The notes beneath the pieces are model-generated. The model saw only the letters and a program-made list of their open reading frames with translations. It had not been told where the DNA came from and did no database searches. 39,814 nucleotides of DNA from Gnetum montanum (taxonomy: Eukaryota > Streptophyta > Gnetopsida > Gnetales > Gnetaceae), in contig MNCI01003697.1 of assembly GCA_015680685.1 (NCBI GenBank), forward strand, positions 2,657-42,470, given 5' to 3'. Each line of letters begins with the position of its first letter. Within the stretch, counting starts at the first letter, position 1. This document shows positions 20,435 through 30,981 of this stretch, piece after piece. A program made the translations under genes and the position numbers.

Positions 20435-23291
20435 ATGGCACCCAAACCAAGGCATCCAAGGGAAGAAGGACCATTACAACCAAGGGAAGAGTGCCCACGT
20501 ATGGGAAGGGGACGAGGTGTGCAACTGCTAGAGTATGCGGAGGGCTCCCATGCCACTAGGCCCTTTCGCGAATGACCTAACGTGGAATCTATTCACCAGA
20601 TTCTCGAAGAGGAGATTCCCGACGTGTAATCACTCTGGGATGAGACTCCTGGGATAGCACCATGACTTGAGGTCACCTTGACCAAAGCCTGCCTTGATGC
20701 TATCATGCCACATGAGGTGCAACAGATGGTCCTCCAAGAGTTAAATTTTGGACCATTCCCTGAGTACACTCCAGAAGATGTGAGGCTCCAATTGTAGAAC
20801 TCTCTGATGTGGCTAATCATCACAACCAATGGTGAGTGGTACTTAGGAGAAACTTATCTCTTCTGGATGAATCAATAGCTAGGGTCAAGAGTAAGAATCA
20901 AAGACATTTATGTCTCTTACTCTTTTGAAGCAATAGTGCAAGCTCTGGGGTTGCCTGAAATTGGGGCAGATGTGGTAGAAATTCCAAAATAGGCCGATCC
21001 AAAGGTGAAGGTGCAATGGATCCAACAGTGCTATGGGGTAGAGCATAAGGAATTTGGCTTCTTGAGAATGGTGAAGAGAGTATACTTCCAGATAGCGTCT
21101 TACCATTTGAATCCAATGGTAAGACCTTGCAAAATCATAGCCTTCTCTGCTTGTGTGTGTGTTGCCTTGAGTGGGAAATTTCCCATGAGTCTTCCACAAC
21201 TATTTTTTTTGGAGATTGAAAAGAGGTTCGCAGAGAACGAATGTGGAAGATGAGCTCTCCCCTTTCCTTGCCTAATCTGAAAGTTATGCAAACAGGTAGA
21301 GATAACACGATATTATAACAACATAATTCAGCACGCCCTAGCTGCCTCGTGGCAAGAGATGATGAAAGAAAAAACTCCTGCTGCCACACAGACAGAGGAA
21401 GAGCGGTAACCACCTCCACCACCTACACAAAAAATGCAGCCAAGCTCACAAACCATAGCAGACTACATCCGTGAGATCTAGGAAATGCTCTCGAGTCAGC
21501 GAGAGCCATCTGGCAAGACTGGTGGAGGAGAAGACCCTTCAGTCTATTGCCCTACAATGAGCCACCTGGAACAAGTGGCTCAATCAGTCAGCTTGCTTGA
21601 AAGGGCAAGGTTGATATTTTTTGTCACCCGAGCACCCATTCCAACTAGAATAGATCTAAGCATCCGAGATGTATCAACTACAACCCAGCAGGTTATTCCC
21701 TGAAATCTCAGGGAATGTTGCTACCTTCTCGGTACACTTGGAAGATGGTGAGGAGGTGATGGTCCTGGTGATGCAGCACCAGGGACAAGAAGTTGCGGCC
21801 AAAGTGGTTGCTGATACAATTGCTACGGTTCTCAATGCACCGGCAGGACCTGTACCAAACATCCATGGACTACAATATGTACAGGTGTCTGCTGGAACTT
21901 CACGTAGCAAGATTGATGTAGCTCAACATGAAGAATTGTTGGAACAACTGGTGGGAACTGGGCAACCACTTCTGAATGTCTTCGACCTTCCAGACAACAT
22001 CACTGCAACCCAGTCAGAGCTACTCTCGGCAAGGGGCAAGAGCCTTATTTTGGAAGGGCAACTAGAAGCTGCTCAAGCTGCTTGTCAGCGCTTGGCAATG
22101 GAGGTCGTCTAATTAAGAGCCCAACTTGCCAATCCAGCCATCCTCAACTGTGAAATCATTAGAGATGAAGCTTTTCAACAGCTTCAGCTTAAACTTCAGG
22201 TTGTTGAGGATGTTTGGGAGAAAGCGATCCTTGACAAGTCCATAGAAGATGCCCGAGCATATGACTTAGAGAAGGACTTGGCGAAGATTCACCAGGAGAA
22301 CGTACAGTTGACCGCTAAAGTTCATCGCCTGTGCAATGTTAGTGTAGAGAACAAACCCATGAAGCATTTCATCCACCAACAATAGGAGGAGCTAGCCAGG
22401 GTGAACATAGACATAAGAAGGTTGGTAGCTAAAAATAGAAATATGTCAATGGAGGAGCTTTGGGCATTGTGACAGAAGTTTGCAATCAAAATTTCCACTT
22501 GGAAAAATGAGGCCTTGAAGTTCAAAAAAGTTAAAAATCATTACAAGGACCAAGTGGGATTGCAAAAGGAGGTGAACGAGAAGTACATTCAAGTCTCTAA
22601 AGCTAAGATGAACCAAGCACTCTAGCAACTCCGAGAGGGAGGCGATATATGGCCATCCATCTTTGATGGGTTGAATGCCTACAACAAAGCAGAAATCTAC
22701 CTAAAGAAGCTGCAGATCGAAGAAATGATAGAATACATTGAATTGGCCAACCTTCGGTATGCAAACCTAGCTATGCTCACAGCCGGGAGACCACGGTTAG
22801 AGTTAGAAAAGCAAGTGGCCGCCTCATATTCCCTATACAAGGGTGAGTTCCATGCGCATAAGGCAACAAAATAGAATCTGGCAACAACAAACGCGGAACT
22901 TGAGGTCCTCCACACAAGCTTTGAAGGCCAACGTACCATTGCGGAGGACCTAGCTCAAAGAATGAGTGACTACTAGCAACTGCAGGCATCAATCTGAGTG
23001 TTCGATATCGAACGCAAGCAGTTCATAGCCTGGTTTGTCAATTAAAAAGAACTCATCCTGATGCTTCCTTGCCCTTGGGGAGTTCCAATTCCAGTACACA
23101 TTGGAGAAGCCACCTAGACCATGAACGACCCTAGAAGTAAAGAAGAAAAAATGAGGGCTCTCTTGGAGGCTTTCCGGCTATCTCCAGAAGTTGTAGCTGC
23201 CGCGGGGTTATCAACATCCATGCCACCACCAATGCATGGGCCAAAGACTAGAGAAGGACTATCAGAACCACTACCCCTAGGGACGGTGTGA
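20435..23291 (+). pseudogene. ORF3: large globular plus coiled-coil protein of element 3
   Basis: About 950 codons from ATG 20435 to TGA 23289-23291, interrupted by stops and at least one shift. The N-terminus is short, basic and proline-containing (MAPKPRHPREEG). A globular part follows (about 20700-21410) with NGEWYLGETY, SFEAIVQALGLPEIG and, at its end, LPFPCLI plus LCK. This pattern recalls the plant 'putative transposon protein' domain found in retroelement ORFs; I could not test this. From about 21670 to 23290 one frame runs with few stops: an open 147-residue stretch (21669-22112), then Lys/Glu/Leu-rich heptad-like sequence, and a Pro-rich end. No signal peptide or membrane segment is evident, which argues against a classic env. 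It occupies the env-like position after pol. Confidence 0.7.
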
Positions 23292-23515
23292 TCTTCTCTA
23301 GTAATTTTGTGCATCATCCTACACAGTAGAGGCTCCAGGACTAGCGAGGTGTTCAATTTTGTCTCTGAACATTGCCATTTTTGTAATTTGTCCCCCTCTA
23401 TAACTTGGGCACTTGGCAAATTCATGTTGTGTCATGTGTATGCAATTTATGTGTGTTGTAAATAAGAATCCATACCTTCCAAATTGTAAAGTAACTTGAG
23501 AATGAGTTTTTTCTT
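23292..23515 (+). other. 3'UTR of element 3
   Basis: This T-rich untranslated stretch aligns with element 2 at about 4563-4880, for example around GAGGTGTTCAATTTTG and GGGCACTTGG. No ORF is supported. Confidence 0.6.
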
Positions 23516-23528
23516 AGTCGTGGGGGTA
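23516..23528 (+). other. polypurine tract region of element 3
   Basis: AGTCGTGGGGGTA directly precedes the LTR start TGATGAA. It is the same arrangement as in element 2 at 4548-4562. Confidence 0.75.
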
Positions 23529-24477
23529 TGATGAAGTGTCAAAAAGTCAATGCATCAACTGGGCCGCATATACAGGGTCGTGTATACGGGGCCATGTATA
23601 CGTGGCCGCATCGACGCGGGCCCATCAACGTAGGCACCCTATGTCGATGTGGCCCCGTTTACGTAGCCACCCTTCCCGGCCTATAAATACGAGGGCCTTT
23701 CATCTTTAGGCATCTTTTTGAGTAGTTGTAGCGAAGCTCTTGTAGTTTGCTCTCGCAAGAGATAGAATATTTTCCAAGTGCCCATAGCAGGTGTAAGAAA
23801 AGTGATCAGATCTTTATTTGAGCATTGATGTATCTGAGCCCATTGACGTGATGGCAATCAAGACGAACTGTTCAAGCATTCCTTGCAGCATTTGGACTTA
23901 GTTGTTTCATGCATTTAATATTTTAATATGTTTATGCTTTATTAATTACTTGTTGATGCTTTATTAGCTACTTGTTGATTATTTATGTTTTCATTATTAT
24001 AATTTCAATCGTTATTATTCATTCATAGTTCGTTAAAGCCATAAGTACGACCATCTCGAACGTAATCCAAACACTTGGTAAGCCCAGTGACGCTTAACGT
24101 CTGGTGACCCAGTAGTGTTAGGAAATGCTTAGAATGTGCTCAGAAGATGGGACCGGATATTTATGTTAGGAGTAGTTAGAATATAAAATAGGATAATTAG
24201 AGATTAGATAATAGTTTATTCCTTACTTTCATACCTTAATTAGTCACCGAAAAGATAAGTAAAAAGATATAAAAATCATTAGCCTTAGTCTCACTTAACC
24301 ATCGTAAACAGAACCTCACAAGTGAGATTAGGATGACAATGATCGTTCTAACCCAAGGTTTCACTGGTTAGAAGTCTGGTGTATGTTAAGTGCTTACAGT
24401 CTACAGATTTCGACCAAGTCGCACGTGAACACTCGTGATTCGTATGGTTGGACGTAGGGATACCTAGCCACTCATCA
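23529..24477 (+). mobile_element. 3' LTR of element 3
   Basis: This is a 949-bp LTR starting TGATGAAG and ending ACTCATCA, with matching inverted ends. TATAAATA is at 23682-23689, and the R/U5 region aligns with the minus-strand LTRs (for example GAATATTTTC then AAGTGCCCATAG). The U3 is CpG-rich with GTATACG palindromes. It is followed directly by part of an opposite-strand LTR. Confidence 0.88.
23555..23689 (+). promoter_or_regulatory. LTR U3 promoter with GTATACG palindrome array
   Basis: Before the TATA box (23682-23689) lie several variants of GTATACG/CATATAC and of CATCGACG/GTCGATG, spaced over about 100 bases. The array is repeated in part at 19965-20066. Its conservation within one element suggests a promoter function. 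Confidence 0.55.
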
Positions 24478-24600
24478 CTATGGAATAAAACTTATTACAA
24501 ATCCGTGCGCATAAGTGCTGTATTTATAGGCTGGCATGCATCCTGCGATATCACATATGCAATGACGTAGCTTATGCTATGAAATCGTATTCCTACAAAA
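24478..24600 (-). mobile_element. fragment of an opposite-strand LTR (U3/TATA side)
   Basis: It aligns with 490-630 of the left LTR: TTATTACAAAT, then TATTTATAG (TATAAATA on the minus strand at 24521-24528), then GCGATATC and a GCAAT block. The right end is diverged and no TCATCA terminus is seen. It may be the far part of the LTR broken at 13092, with element 3 between the two pieces. Confidence 0.6.
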
Positions 24601-25490
24601 ATCAACTTTATCAACATTAAATAAACTTTGTGAATTCAATGTTTATCAAATTAAGAATCTTGGTTTGGTAGCCCTAGGTCACAACAACACTAAATTTTAA
24701 ATTTAAAAAAAATTTGTAAAAAGACTATTGAAATTGGTTTGATAGATTTAAGGTATCTTGACAAACATAAATAAAAAAGGTTATGGATCATGACTTATCA
24801 AGTTGGAAAGGACTGAGTGAATATGAACAAGTTAAGGAATTTTTCATAAACTAAGGTTCACCTTTATCTCACTTTGTTTACGTACTTTTCTTTTACCTCA
24901 CATTACTATATGCCTATGTAGTATTAAGAAATTATAGCTTTATATTTCTTATGAATTATGATGACATTTTATAATTAATTCACATAATTTTTTTTTGTAT
25001 TATATTATTTTATTTATCTTTAGTTAATCATAACTAAATTTTAAAATATCAACTATTAGAATAATCTAATTTTATGCTAGACTAAAAGTTAATGAATAAT
25101 TCAAGAAAAATACAAGATATATGAACCTTTAAACACTAATAATAGAATTATAATATATTAAGGAAAATGTTGAAACCTAAAATTATTTGACTATATGTAC
25201 CATGTTGTAATGTATCATGTTGAAGCTAAGTGCTTAAAGTTGAGGATTAAGAAGCAATATGAGATTAAAATATGAAAAATCAAGTTAATGTCAATGATAA
25301 GAATGATCAAATAGTAATAAAGAAACTAAAAAGGATAAAATCTTCTATAAATACTTTTACTTTCATTACAAAAGGTACTAATCAGTCTAGATAGATAGCN
25401 GATAAATGAGCTATAGAAAATAATAAATATTATCAATGTAAGGTCAATCATGATAGAAAATATATACCATCATTTTCTATTAGATCTTTA
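24601..25490. other. AT-rich intergenic stretch, no feature recognised
   Basis: I see no conserved ORF, terminal repeats or RNA-like fold. One unresolved base (n) is at 25400. Confidence 0.5.
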
Positions 25491-25494
25491 TTTC

Positions 25495-25636
25495 AACAAT
25501 GAGATGTTAGTCTACTTGTAAGACTCTTGATTTGAAAGCTCTAAGCCATGGATTTGATTTTGGTGGGCAATGTTGAGTTATAAAGTTCTAATTGGACTAT
25601 ATAGCTTCGAGTGTACCTATAATATCGTTATTTGAA
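25495..25636 (+). mobile_element. tRNA-like SINE unit, copy 1
   Basis: A 142-base unit starting AACAATGAGATG has a box A-like region (TTAGTCTACTTGTAAGAC) and a box B-like region (GGATTTGATTTTGG), about the distance apart expected for an internal RNA polymerase III promoter. It is followed in tandem by copy 2. Box A is more decayed than in copy 2. Confidence 0.5.
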
Positions 25637-25779
25637 AACAATGAGATGTTATCCCAGTGGTAAGACTTTTGATTTGAAAGCTCTAAGTCATGGGTTCAAT
25701 TTTGGTAGGTGATGCAGAGCTATAAAGTTCTATTTGGACCATGTATCTTAGAGTGCATCTATGTTGTAATTATTCTAGG
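25637..25779 (+). mobile_element. tRNA-like SINE unit, copy 2
   Basis: This repeats copy 1 with the same start and length. Its box A is better kept (TATCCCAGTGGTAAGAC) and box B reads GGGTTCAATTTTGG. A small stem CTTT...AAAG could form the anticodon arm. It is not a functional tRNA gene: acceptor ends do not pair in any arrangement I could find. No A-tail or target duplication is obvious. Confidence 0.55.
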
Positions 25780-26755
25780 GTTTCAATATCTCCCTATTGA
25801 ATCTTCATTTCCTAGTTAGTATTTTTCTAAGGCTTTCTATTCCTACCACAAATCCTTTTCCTATTTTAAGTTCAAGAATAAATATTAAAACTAATATAAA
25901 TATTGCTAGAATTGGGATCATCTTTCCGGTAATAATTAAGTTTTCTCTCTTGATTTTTGAATGCATCAATTGTAAGGACATGAGCAAGCATCCCTAAAAT
26001 TTGAAAGTTTTTTCATTCCATGTTCTTTTATGTATTTTCTACTTAATGATTATGTAATGTACTTTGAATTTTTTACTTATTATTAATATTTTTTGGGGTC
26101 TGATAATTAGGTGTATAACCTTATAATTGATACTTTAAAAATTCAAAGGAAAAATTAATTATTAGAAGGGAGGATATTCTCGATCCTAATGACATTTACA
26201 TCATTTTGGTCCCCATGGTATGCGGCATGGTGGGAAGGTGGGTATTAAATCCAAAAAATAAATAATAATATTAAAAAATATTTAAAGTACATTAGACCAT
26301 TGATATCATTTTAAATATTTGTAATTAAATTTAAAATAGTGAAAAGATTCAAGGTATTAATAGAAATCTTTAGCAAAATACCAAGTTTTGTAAGAGAGGA
26401 AGATCTAATAAAAAATGATTGAATATATTGTCCATCACAATTTACCTTATGCCAAGAATCTTTGTCATTAGTGTTAATGTACTTCTAAGCATATATTTTA
26501 AGCTTTAAGTTTACAATATTCTTGTCAAATGAGGAAAAGTTTTTATTTGAGCAATTTTTGTACTCTAATAAATACTTCTTATAGAAAAAATATTCATAAA
26601 TGTTTCTATCTTCTTTAGGTCATTTATTGTCATTTTATCATTATTATAATTAATAATAACTTGATTTTTCTTATCTTTAACTTTATATTATTTTTACCAT
26701 TCTCAACTTCAACACATTTTTTCATTTTCTTAATAACTTTAATATGTTTTTTTCT
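25780..26755. other. AT-rich stretch, no clear gene
   Basis: Short ORFs on both strands (25797-25997 and its antisense) show no family. The part closest to 26755 may be a degraded continuation of the LINE ORF1 that follows on the minus strand. Confidence 0.4.
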
Positions 26756-27174
26756 TTTTGTTAACATCCTTTTCCTTGAGGATTTTAGAATAAGCATAAA
26801 TGAGTATTCTTCACAATGATAAAATTTGCATGAATTAGAAATACTTTAATATGTAATTGATTGAATATAAGTCTTCCCATCTACTTGTAATACTAATTCA
26901 TTTTTAGAGTAAAGAAGATTAATTTTAATAAATAAATATCTACAAGATTCAAATGGTGTGGAAATAAATTCCATATGTTTAATGGGATTAGGAAGACTAA
27001 GAATTTCATGCTCAACATTTTGGAAAATCAATGGAAGATTAAATAGCTTAATAAAACATAGAACTTTATAATGTTTTTCAAGCTCAATATAAAAAATCTG
27101 AAGTTCACATATAAATGATCAATAATACTTATTTAAAACATGTTGTATCATTGAAGCATAGCCTAGCTTAATAA

Positions 27175-27220
<46 letters not shown>

Positions 27221-27645
27221 ATACTTGGCATGAAGGACTTGAATATCATGCTTTTACATCATATTATTTAACTATAAATTGAAACTTTGATTGCAAGTTA
27301 GGTATCCCAAATTTGAATGAACACATATTAGGATATAAGATTAGTAACTAGTGCCTCATATACATCATGAGGGAGAGCAAAATTAAGTGTCTTATTTGCA
27401 GCAACATAACTAGAAGAAGATGTCATAAATTTTTTCTCACTAGCTTGTAAATCAACATTATAAGAATCAATAAAAATTTTGATATCAATAGAAGAATTAG
27501 AAATGTTAGCATTGGTTGAAGAAGTTGAAAATAATTTCGAATGTTCCATTGAATAATTTTGGATAAATAGATTCGTTGAAGAAAAATTGAAGAGAAAAAA
27601 AAATGGATCCACTAGAAAAATCAAATTCACTACAAAAACATCTAA
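26756..27645 (-). pseudogene. L1-like LINE ORF1 remnant (DUF4283-like, degenerate zinc knuckle)
   Basis: The minus strand at 26846-27031 reads HEILSLPNPIKHM, STPFESCRYLFIKINLL and VLQVDGKTYIQSI. It is followed after a stop by CKFYHCEEYS, which looks like a worn CCHC knuckle. This order recalls the nucleic-acid-binding ORF1 of plant L1-type LINEs. The upstream (N-terminal) part, 27328-27562, has a 77-residue Ser/Asn-rich open stretch starting MEHSKLFS. A GA microsatellite (27178-27217) sits inside. Heavily broken; assignment is by motif memory only. Confidence 0.5.
27178..27217. repeat. (GA)n microsatellite
   Basis: About 20 perfect AG dinucleotide units. Confidence 0.95.
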
Positions 27646-28120
27646 AAAATCAAATCCACTAGAGGTACATTAGATCCATTAGAGAAAAATCATGCTTTTA
27701 TATCACATCATTTAACTGTGAATCAAAACTTCAATTACAAGGCAAGTATCCCAAATTTGAATGAAAACATATGATGATGTAAGGTCAGCAACTAGTTACT
27801 CATATACATTATCAAGAAGAATAAAATCAAGTTTCTTATTACATCAACATCATTATAAGAAGCTATCATAATTTTTTTCGTACTAGCTTGTAAATCTACA
27901 TTATGAGAATCAATAGAAATATAGAAGAACAAACAATGTTAACATTCATTCAAGAAGTTGGAAGTAATTTAGAATATTCCATAGGGGAATTTTTGATAAA
28001 CAAATCTGTTAGAGAAAAATCAAAAAGAGAAAAAAAATCCTCTAGAAAAAATCAAATTCACCAGAGAAACATCAAATTTACTAGAAAAAATCAAATCCAC
28101 TAAGGAAGCCTCATATCCAT
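27246..28120. repeat. tandem duplication, period about 441 bp
   Basis: ATCATGCTTTTACATCAT at 27246 recurs as ATCATGCTTTTATATCAC at 27687. The following landmarks recur in order: TATCCCAAATTTGAATGAA, CACTAGCTTGTAAATC / TACTAGCTTGTAAATC, AGAATCAATA, GAAGAAGTTG / AAGAAGTTGG, and a stretch of short ATCAAATCCACTAGA-type repeats at each end. The first copy contains the N-terminus of the LINE ORF1 remnant. Confidence 0.8.
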
Positions 28121-28354
28121 TGAAGAAACATTAGATACACTAAATTAAGTAGAACATGCATAATGATGACATATCAACATATTCCTTGGACTTGAAGTTG
28201 TCATTTACAAACCACAAGCTACATATATCTAATGAAGTAATTATAAGTAACGGCTTACTAATTAGACTAGAAGTAGTAGAGAAGTCTTACAATAGAATAG
28301 TATTATACTGCATTATATCTACCCTTCTATCTTGGTAGGGGTTATCCTACCACT

Positions 28355-30981
28355 TCCATATTTCATCATCATCTTAGACTTATCCTAATAAAATTTAATT
28401 GACTACATGAGTTTTCTTTCACCATTTATCTTTATAAAGAGCTAGATCCTTATCTAGTTAGAGTTTCCACAAATAATCTTCCATAATTTTTCTCATAACC
28501 TTTTAGGTCTTTCTTTTGTTGGCTTTCCTAGTACAATAATTTAGTTATCTTGTTTAATAGGCTCAGTATCTTATCTTCTTTGTAAATTTCCAAACCATCT
28601 AAGACATTATTCATATAGATTACCTTAAATAAAAGTAATTCTAAGTCTTGTTGTAATGTCTATATTATGTAGCTTTTATCTCTTTTTATAACATTTAACA
28701 TCAATATAAGAATTTTCATTTTTATGACACTTATATGTTATTTATCCCTCTTGTATATCCCAACATTTAGCACCATGTAAGATATTAGGTTTAATTATTA
28801 TGAAATTCTCTTTAGTTTTATTGGAATTCTTTTACCACATAAAACATCACTAGAATATCTACATTTTGACCATATTTCCTCAATCCTTTTTCTTATATCT
28901 TTATTAATTTCACTATCTAATTAGAGTCTTGATCCTAAGTAGTGGAACTGTTTGTAGTAAATGACATTTTGGTGTTGAATTGTTACTTCTATTTTACCAC
29001 TATTTATGTTTTTGAAATTGAAACTAAAATTTAAGATTTTATTATGTTTATAGACCAAAAATGTTCTATTGAATAGAAACTACATTCATATCATGAAAAT
29101 AAAAATAGATTCAATAAAGTGGCTAAGTGAAACTAAATGTAATAAAAACAAATCCTACAAACTTTTTGATACAATATTATATTTTTGGTTAAGATGAATA
29201 GTTAAAGAAAAAATAAGAAAGACATGGTACTCAAAATCAAGAGCTATTAATCCATAAATGCTTCATGTGTGTCCTTCTCAAGGAAGATTAATCCATTTTC
29301 CACTTTCTATCCTAAGTTGATGTGAACTTAAAAAAAATTATTAATTAAGCTACAAGATCTTATTAGAATTTTAGCTGTAAGATAGAAAAATTCTAAATCA
29401 AGTTGATTACCTCTAATGTACTCACAATAAAATTTTTTCTTTCTTTCCACATTTGATAATATTTTTCATAGCACTTGCTATTTAACTAACTTATGTATAT
29501 ATTTAGGATAATGTTGCATTGCTTCCAATGAGAGATTCCATATTTTTAGCCTTTGTACTTCTGGAAAATACCATCCTTGCTTTATTATGTCTTCAAGAAC
29601 TACTTTAGGAAATTTGACTTGCTAAGTTTCTAGTAGACTATAAGTATAGATATCAAATAGATAAAGAGCTTCAACTTCTAATGAGAGTAAATCACATTAT
29701 AAAAGTAATATATGATAAGGTATTTGTACCTTCACCTTCAATTCATCTAATAGAAACATTTTTTGAACCCTTTCAGTACCTTGCTAATTTTTTACACTAG
29801 GCATGTCCCCCATACTAAACATCCATACAACACTATAAGATATATAACATGTTGAAATATTTATTTTCTAACCTTCCAAGCTCATAATCCTAATGATTTG
29901 CATTTGTTTCTAACAACATATAAATCCTTAATTCTTCCCACTATTCTCTCCTTGGTACAATTTTCCATGGAGATCCAAATATCTAAAAGAGTTCATTATT
30001 TCTATATTTGTAGCTCCAAACTTAAAATTAAAATTTGGGGGATGTTGGAACCTGAATTAAGTGAAACATAGTTACACCCCAAGATTTATAGAAGTTTGTC
30101 ACTTAATGCTACTTAGTAGAATCAAACTTGTGACCTCCAAGACCTGTATTACTAGGCTAACACCTTATTATTTCTAAAATTTAAATTTTTTATCTTTTAT
30201 ATTCCATATCAGTTTTATTTTTCCACATTGACTTCAAAGCTAGAATAAATATAAAAATTTTCTATAATTTGCAACATATTTTGCATAGCTTTCTCAGAAG
30301 TAGAAATTAAAGCTACAACATCTGCATAAAGAAATAGGTTTACTGTAAAGGATCCAATCTTGATAACATGCTTATTATTTCATGTATAGATGTAATCTTG
30401 TAACTCATTAATAAAGAGACCAAAAAGAGTTGGAAATAAACAACATCCTTGTTTTACTGTAATATTGCTCTAAAATTGAATATTTTAGTATGAATTCTTG
30501 TCTTTAAGCTCAATGATGACTTCTTCATGTAACTTTGGAATTTCTACCATCAACTTTGTAGAGATGCCTAAACTATTTAGACACAACCACAAATTTTTAT
30601 GGATCATAGAATCATATGCTTTTGCAAGCTCAATAAAGTAAAAAAAAAAAAAACAATTTTTTGTTAAGTTTTTCTTTTCTTTTTTTTTTGCAACTTCCAT
30701 ACAGTATCTAAGGGTAACTAAGTAGTTAATTGGAAAATAGTTCTACAAGACATTGTTGCTATGTTATTATCTTTTGCCTAAATGCTAATTCTTTCTTCAT
30801 GAATAGTGTCTAAAAACTTAGCAAAAATATTATTTACAACTATCATGTGATAGTTTTCCAAATTATTTTTATCATCTTTTTTTATATAAAAGTATTACCT
30901 TGTTGATTTTTCATCACTAATTCAAGCCATTCTTCATAACTAAGTTTAGTTGATGATAAATCTCTTTATGAATAGAAGTCT
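28355..30981 (-). pseudogene. non-LTR retrotransposon (LINE) ORF2, RT and C-terminus, minus strand
   Basis: On the minus strand the RT blocks are readable: FYFIELAKAYDSMIHKNLW at about 30590-30645, VKQGCCLFPTLFGLFINEL near 30400-30460, then FLYADVVALIS near 30300-30330, where the catalytic YADD has become YADV. The C-terminal region continues leftwards past 29500 and ends near 28362 with a short ATGATG tail, typical of plant RTE-like LINE 3' ends. A stretch at about 29020-29400 does not look like LINE and may be an insertion. Many stops. The N-terminal side continues at 31926-32495 beyond the solo LTR. Confidence 0.75.
30028..30178 (-). mobile_element. tRNA-like SINE inside the LINE
   Basis: Read on the minus strand it begins AATAAGGTGTTAGCCTAGTAAT (box A-like TTAGCCTAGTAAT) and has AAGTTTGATTCTAC (box B-like GTTTGATTC) about 35 bases later. 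The downstream body is about 90 bases and ends before a GGGGG stretch. The head resembles that at 38530-38605. Confidence 0.5.

Larger units (their letters stand above)
13093..24477 (+). mobile_element. element 3: Athila/Tat-like Ty3 retrotransposon with ORF3, plus strand, 5' truncated
   Basis: The order is gag core, protease, RT, RNase H, integrase, pyrimidine tract, repeat-bearing spacer, U3-like block, leader intron, ORF3, 3'UTR, polypurine tract and LTR. The 5' LTR, primer site and gag N-terminus (about 1.5 kb or more judging by element 2) are absent. Protein and spacer sequences are close to element 2, so both belong to one family. All frames contain stops, although RT and integrase catalytic residues survive better than in element 2. 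Confidence 0.85.

Noticed and set aside
25637-25779. A functional tRNA gene
   Set aside because: Box A and B are present but acceptor ends do not pair and the unit is tandemly repeated like a SINE.
27620-28120. CRISPR-like array because of short repeated ATCAAATCCACTAGA units
   Set aside because: Units are irregular, spacers are not unique and of unequal size, and the context is a eukaryotic LINE remnant.
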